From positions 1 through 9,817 of the forward strand of contig USQL01000083.1 in assembly GCA_900556935.1 (NCBI GenBank): DNA of 9,817 nucleotides, given 5' to 3'. Source of the stretch: an uncultured Eubacteriales bacterium (GTDB taxonomy: Bacteria > Bacillota > Clostridia > Oscillospirales > Oscillospiraceae). Shown in pieces: positions 6,841 through 9,817 of this stretch. Positions within the stretch are counted from its first letter, which is position 1. Each line of letters begins with the position of its first letter. The notes below the pieces were generated by a model, which saw nothing but the letters and a program-made list of their open reading frames with translations, searched no databases and was not told the DNA's origin. The position numbers and the translations under genes were made by a program.

Positions 6841-7061
6841 TCGCCCTAAACCGCATGACCCACCCGGGGGAAAAGCGCATGGACAGCACGTTGAAGGCAA
6901 CGGCAAAGCTTCTGCCGAAGAACTTCGGGGAAAACCTGGACGAGGCATTCGCCTGTATGTTCGTAAATCCGGAACGGTTCCTGGAGGTGCTGGACGCGAT
7001 GGTCGGGAATCTTCAGGAATTGGTGGAGAAGGAGACAGAAGCAGATGAAAAAGCTATATGA
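6252..7061 (+). CDS. Nucleotidyltransferase-domain protein (copy 1, DUF4037-like)
   Basis: A 269-residue protein with an N-terminal polymerase-beta-type nucleotidyltransferase domain. It has GGSRAGE (22-28) followed by S34-D35-Y36-D37-L38 (the G-S...D-x-D metal-binding signature) and a third acidic residue at D84 (IPVDILYR). The C-terminal part (about 100-265) looks all-helical. Such proteins include aminoglycoside nucleotidyltransferases and many uncharacterised DUF4037-type members; the expected chemistry is NMP transfer from an NTP to a small molecule or protein. The ATG at 6252 is chosen because AAGGAGG (6238-6244) precedes it by 7 bases; an earlier in-frame ATG at 6213 has no such site. 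It overlaps the GNAT gene by 11 bases and the methyltransferase by 17, implying coupled translation. Its first about 196 codons are identical to those of copy 2 at 8680. Confidence 0.82.
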   Translation: MYFEELCSTLQALQPIEALVLGGSRAGERYDQKSDYDLYVYCTELPSSEIRMELLRRVCNRIELGNDFWELEDDCVLKDGIPVDILYRSLDAFAQDVAAVVEGYSARNGYTTCMLHNLLHSRILYDRNGRYAALQKRFDVPYPEQLRQNILRRNLRLITGNLPSYDEQLRKAVSRGDTPSINHRMTAFLESYFDILFALNRMTHPGEKRMDSTLKATAKLLPKNFGENLDEAFACMFVNPERFLEVLDAMVGNLQELVEKETEADEKAI

Positions 7062-7818
7062 TCGCGCGGATATTTATGACCTGCTGGAAAACGACAGCAG
7101 ATACGAAATCACAAAAGGGCACTGGCAGTATCTCCTGAATGGAAAGCCCGTCCGCTCGCTTTTGGATGTAAGCATCGGCAGTGGGAATATGACGCTGCCA
7201 GTTCTGGACTTAGGCATTGACCTGTACGGCTCGGATCTTAGCGAGGCCATGCTGAGCAGATGTGACAAAAAAGCAACTGCAAAGGGGTACTCTGTCCATT
7301 TGCAATGCAGTGACTTCCGGGAAGTCTCGAAGCATTTTACACGTCAGTTCGATTGCGTTGCCAGCACCGGAAACAGCCTTGCCTATGTAACGAACGAAGA
7401 GGTCATCACAGCGCTGCACCAAATGGATGCTCTGGTTGCTCCCGGCGGTTATCTGTATTTTGACCTTCGGAATTGGGACAAGATTCGCGGAACAAAGCAG
7501 CGATTTTATACCTACAACCCATCTTTTCACGGAAACACCCGTGTCAACCTTGTACAGGTCTGGGACCACAATTCGGATGGGACCATTGATTTCAATCTGC
7601 TTTTTACATTTGAGAAAGAAAACCGCATCTTTCAAAAAGAGCATTTCATTGAACATTACAATCCCGTGTCTCAGCGGCCGCTTCTGGAAGAACTGCGCGC
7701 TATGGGGTATACGGATGTGGAAATACGCCTGGTTCCGGCGCAGTGGGGCGCATACACAGACGAGGATGACTGGTACTGTGTAATGGCAAGGAAGCCAAAA
7801 GAAAGGGAAGCGCTATGA
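7045..7818 (+). CDS. Class I SAM-dependent methyltransferase
   Basis: A 257-residue methyltransferase with the Rossmann-like SAM-binding order. Motif I is LLDVSIGSGN (39-48), the acidic ribose-binding residue is in LYGSDLSEAM (60-69), a CSDF segment (88-91) follows, then the substrate-side strand FDCVASTGNSLAYV (102-115) and the post-motif APGGYLYFDLRNWDK (132-146). The C-terminal part after about 150 is a beta-rich addition common in small-molecule methyltransferases. The substrate is not evident. AAGGAG (7029-7034) lies 10 bases before the ATG within the upstream gene's end. The gene overlaps the nucleotidyltransferase by 17 bases and the following GNAT copy by 4 (ATGA). It is the only member of the cluster present once; no second copy follows the second nucleotidyltransferase. 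Confidence 0.88.
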   Translation: MKKLYDRADIYDLLENDSRYEITKGHWQYLLNGKPVRSLLDVSIGSGNMTLPVLDLGIDLYGSDLSEAMLSRCDKKATAKGYSVHLQCSDFREVSKHFTRQFDCVASTGNSLAYVTNEEVITALHQMDALVAPGGYLYFDLRNWDKIRGTKQRFYTYNPSFHGNTRVNLVQVWDHNSDGTIDFNLLFTFEKENRIFQKEHFIEHYNPVSQRPLLEELRAMGYTDVEIRLVPAQWGAYTDEDDWYCVMARKPKEREAL

Positions 7819-8690
7819 TAAAGCCCGTCGGCGGTTATGCGGACTGCCGGGAATTCGCTGAAAGCTTTCAGGCGGACACGGATTTTTCGGACCCCATGCT
7901 CAGCACCGAGGAGCAGATCCGGTGTAATCTGGAAAAGGCTTTTACGCGGCCAAATCGTCAGATTCTTGGCGTATATCAGGACGGGCAGCTTGCCGGACTG
8001 TTTGTTCTGCTGGTTTTAGACGAGGATAAATACCTGGAAATGCTGGTGGGACTGTCCCGGGAAGCGCAGGCCTACCAGAGCTGATGGAGTATCTGGCCCG
8101 GAACTATCCCGGCTGGAAGGCGAATTTCGTGTTCAATCCGCGAAACGGCCTGCTGAAGGTCACCTTGGAAGACGTGCGTGCGGAATTTGAGCAGGAGCAG
8201 CAGAAAATGGTATTTTCAGGTTCTGTTATTCCTGCGGATGCCACAGGAATACGGGAGTTTTCCGAACAATACGCTGCGGAATACTATGTTATTCACAGCC
8301 GGGACGTGTACTGGACCGGCGAAAAAGTCGCCGCCGCGCCGGAGCGGTTCCGGATTTTTCTGGCCATAGACGGCGGCAGGGTTGGGCTATCTGGATGTGA
8401 CCCACTGCTTCGAGGAAAACGAGCCCTACAATCTGTTTGTCCTGCCGGAATACCGCCGCAGAGGTTTCGGAAGAAAACTGCTGGCCGCGGCATTGGAATG
8501 CAACCGGCCCAAGGGCATGATGCTGCTGGTAGAAACAGACAACACAGCTACGATCAGGCTGTACGAGTCGATGAACTTCAAGACCGTGCCCGGGCAAAAC
8601 AGTTTGACGGCCCATTGGCGGATTCCTGAAGAAAAAGAAATTGACTTTGATAAATATCCAAGCGGAAGGAGGCATTCGGATGTATTTTGA
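7815..8690 (+). pseudogene. GNAT N-acetyltransferase copy 2, broken by two frameshifts
   Basis: A paralogue of the GNAT gene at 5387, with exactly the same total length (876 bases). Its product aligns end to end with copy 1 only if two frameshifts are allowed. The first is a one-base deletion near 8075/8076 (TACCAGAG where copy 1 has TATGCAGAG), producing a TGA at 8082-8084 after 89 codons. The second is a two-base deletion near 8381-8386 (GTTGGGCTAT versus GTTGTCGGATAT) that returns to the original frame. A one-codon insertion near codon 55 balances the length. Motif A (PEYRRRGFGRKLL) and motif B remain intact in the final segment. The start overlaps the methyltransferase stop as ATGA. The first 89 codons could make an N-terminal domain, and TGATG at 8082-8086 could allow restart, but the restarted frame leaves the family sequence at the second shift. 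Sequencing or assembly error is an alternative. Confidence 0.8.
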
Positions 8691-9268
8691 AGAACTGTGT
8701 TCCACACTGCAAGCCTTACAGCCCATTGAAGCCCTGGTCCTGGGCGGATCCAGAGCAGGGGAAAGGTACGACCAGAAATCAGATTACGATTTGTACGTCT
8801 ATTGTACCGAGCTCCCGTCCTCAGAGATCCGCATGGAGCTTCTCCGCCGGGTCTGTAACCGTATTGAGCTGGGCAACGACTTCTGGGAACTGGAGGATGA
8901 CTGCGTGTTAAAGGACGGCATCCCCGTGGATATTCTCTACCGAAGCCTGGATGCCTTCGCCCAGGATGTGGCCGCGGTGGTGGAAGGGTATTCCGCCAGA
9001 AACGGATATACCACCTGTATGTTGCACAATCTGCTGCACAGCCGCATTCTCTACGACCGGAATGGCCGCTATGCCGCCCTGCAGAAGCGCTTCGATGTCC
9101 CGTATCCGGAACAGCTGCGCCAAAACATTCTCCGGCGCAATCTGCGCCTGATCACCGGGAATCTCCCGTCCTACGACGAGCAGCTGCGCAAAGCCGTCAG
9201 CAGGGGAGATACCCCTAGCATCAACCACCGCATGACCGCCTTCCTGGAATCCTATTTCGACATTCTCT
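8556..9268 (+). repeat. Near-identical direct repeat, copy 2
   Basis: The partner of 6128-6840. The flanking homologous DNA (the rest of the two GNAT genes on the left, the C-terminal part of the nucleotidyltransferases on the right) is much less similar than this core, so the core has been homogenised or re-copied after the original duplication. The right edge falls on the 14-bp duplication. Confidence 0.9.
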
Positions 9269-9488
9269 TTTCGACATTCTCTTCGCTCTAAACCGCATGA
9301 CCCACCCCGGCGAAAAACGCATGCTCACCGCTCTAAAAACGCAGGCAGCCATCCTGCCAGCCAACTTTGAAGAAACTCTAAACGAAGCCTTCGCCAATAT
9401 GTTCACAAACCCCGACCACTTCCTGACCGCCATTGACAAGCTGGTCCATGGACTGGTGGAAGTGGCGGAACAGGAAACTGTCCGGTGA
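8680..9488 (+). pseudogene. Nucleotidyltransferase copy 2, split by a 14-bp duplication
   Basis: A second copy of the gene at 6252. The frame from 8680 encodes residues identical to copy 1 through SYFDILF, including the full catalytic signature (GGSRAGE, SDYDL, third Asp). A 14-bp tandem duplication (9255-9268 and 9269-9282) then shifts the frame, giving a 203-residue product that ends at 9291. The remaining C-terminal part continues in another frame (about 9270-9488, visible as MTHPGEKRMLTALK onward) and aligns with copy 1 but is clearly diverged and ends earlier. The truncated product keeps the whole catalytic domain and might still be active; the helical C-terminal domain is cut off. AAGGAGG precedes the ATG exactly as in copy 1, inside the end of GNAT copy 2. 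Confidence 0.8.
9255..9282 (+). repeat. 14-bp tandem duplication
   Basis: The unit TTTCGACATTCTCT occurs twice in a row (9255-9268, 9269-9282). Copy 1 of the gene has it once (6827-6840). The first unit is joined to the copy-1-identical tract on its left, the second to copy-2-specific sequence on its right. The 14 added bases cause the frameshift in nucleotidyltransferase copy 2. Confidence 0.95.
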
Positions 9489-9507
9489 ACTGACAAGATG
9501 TGACCAT

Positions 9508-9526
9508 ATATAGGCCTAGCCTATAT
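9508..9526. repeat. Inverted repeat downstream of the operon
   Basis: ATATAGG (9508-9514) and CCTATAT (9520-9526) form a perfect 7-bp inverted repeat around CCTAG, 19 bases after the end of nucleotidyltransferase copy 2. There is no T-run, so it is a poor intrinsic terminator; it could equally be an operator-like site ahead of the next promoter. Confidence 0.4.
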
Positions 9527-9571
9527 GACAGGTATACGCTTCCAATCGAACCTAGTCGAAACGAAAAAAGA

Positions 9572-9600
9572 TTGACAACGAACATCAAATGATATAATAT
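9572..9600 (+). promoter_or_regulatory. Sigma-A-type promoter for the gene at the window end
   Basis: A perfect TTGACA (9572-9577) is followed by TATAAT (9593-9598) after 15 bases, a little short; the overlapping TAATAT (9595-9600) gives a 17-base spacer. Either way this is a strong promoter candidate about 55 bases upstream of the ATG at 9656. Confidence 0.7.
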
Positions 9601-9611
9601 CTACCTAAGAA

Positions 9612-9630
9612 TCCACGGAAAATCCGTGGA
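9612..9630 (+). promoter_or_regulatory. Hairpin in the 5' leader
   Basis: TCCACGGA (9612-9619) and TCCGTGGA (9623-9630) form a perfect 8-bp stem with an AAA loop, placed near the very 5' end of the expected transcript. No T-run follows. It may stabilise the mRNA or bind a regulator; no known riboswitch is recognised. Confidence 0.5.
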
Positions 9631-9655
9631 ACGCTAAAATTTACGAAAGGAAAAA

Positions 9656-9817
9656 ATGTGGTACCACGCAAGGACATGTCCGGAGCATGAGGAGTCAGAT
9701 AGAGAGAAACTTGAATCAAGCTTTATTTTGGATATCGAACGCAACAAAATTAAGGGTTTGTTGCACTGTGCAAATTTAAATAGAACCGCTGTCACACCCG
9801 AACAGCCGGAGGAGGGA
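9656..9817 (+). CDS. Unrecognised gene, 3' truncated by the window edge
   Basis: An ATG at 9656, preceded by AAAGGA (9646-9651), opens a frame of 54 codons that is still open at the last base. The start has a strong upstream promoter and a leader hairpin. The visible peptide begins MWYHARTCPEHEESDREK, is mostly charged and polar, and includes a segment FILDIERNKIKGLLHCANLN. There is no signal peptide or membrane helix, and I recognise no family. Base composition is more A+T-rich than in the upstream operon. Two perfect 10-bp palindromes lie at its 5' end (9658-9667 and 9672-9681), and an 8-bp inverted repeat at 9741-9764 lies inside the frame. With only 54 codons visible the call rests on promoter, Shine-Dalgarno and open frame. 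Confidence 0.5.
   Translation, partial: MWYHARTCPEHEESDREKLESSFILDIERNKIKGLLHCANLNRTAVTPEQPEEG

Noticed and set aside
6252..7061. MNT/HEPN toxin-antitoxin pair
   Set aside because: The nucleotidyltransferase is a single 269-residue protein, much longer than MNT antitoxins, and no separate small HEPN protein with an R-x4-6-H motif is adjacent.
8070..8390. Programmed ribosomal frameshifting in GNAT copy 2
   Set aside because: Neither site has a heptameric slippery sequence, no convincing downstream structure was seen, and two shifts of opposite sense would be needed; copy 1 reads straight through.
5387..9488. Composite transposon or insertion sequence causing the duplication
   Set aside because: No transposase gene, terminal inverted repeats or target-site duplications are visible; the repeats are coding paralogues in direct orientation.
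1..9817. CRISPR arrays, tRNA or rRNA genes
   Set aside because: No regularly spaced short repeats, cloverleaf-like segments or rRNA signatures were seen on either strand.

Overview
The window reads as a chromosomal segment of a Gram-positive, Clostridia-like bacterium, probably a gut Oscillospiraceae/Ruminococcaceae relative. This is inferred from moderately high G+C, strong AGGAGG-type ribosome binding sites, a TIGR04086/YrzE-type membrane protein, a YunD-like metallophosphatase and an ATP-type PfkA. No single gene fixes the species.

Layout. (1) 1-525: 3' part of a coiled-coil, ATP-synthase-B-like protein, closed by a strong intrinsic terminator. (2) 579-1057: small four-helix membrane protein, then a hairpin. 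(3) 1058-1328: AT-rich intergenic stretch with two candidate sigma-A promoters and a 22-codon leader ORF. (4) 1329-2735: five-helix membrane protein (possibly SpoIIM-like) and a complete XerD-type tyrosine recombinase. (5) 2735-2770: bidirectional terminator. (6) 2781-5187, minus strand: cytoplasmic 5'-nucleotidase/metallophosphatase and pfkA. (7) 5188-5386: divergent promoter region. (8) 5387-9488, plus strand: a tightly overlapping operon of GNAT acetyltransferase (copy 1), nucleotidyltransferase (copy 1), SAM methyltransferase, GNAT copy 2 (frameshifted) and nucleotidyltransferase copy 2 (frameshifted). (9) 9489-9817: intergenic region with palindrome, promoter and leader hairpin, then the first 54 codons of an unrecognised gene that runs off the window.

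The most notable part is the 5387-9488 cluster. It is a direct repeat of a GNAT-nucleotidyltransferase module with a 2428-bp period, with a methyltransferase gene between the copies. The outer parts of the two modules have diverged clearly. A central tract of about 0.7 kb, spanning the end of GNAT and most of the nucleotidyltransferase, is essentially identical. The right edge of this tract in copy 2 coincides with a 14-bp tandem duplication that breaks the reading frame. This fits recent gene conversion or unequal crossing-over with an imprecise junction, but an assembly join artefact must be excluded. Acetyl-, nucleotidyl- and methyl-transfer in one operon recalls small-molecule (for example antibiotic) modification; that is inference only, as no substrate can be read from the sequence.
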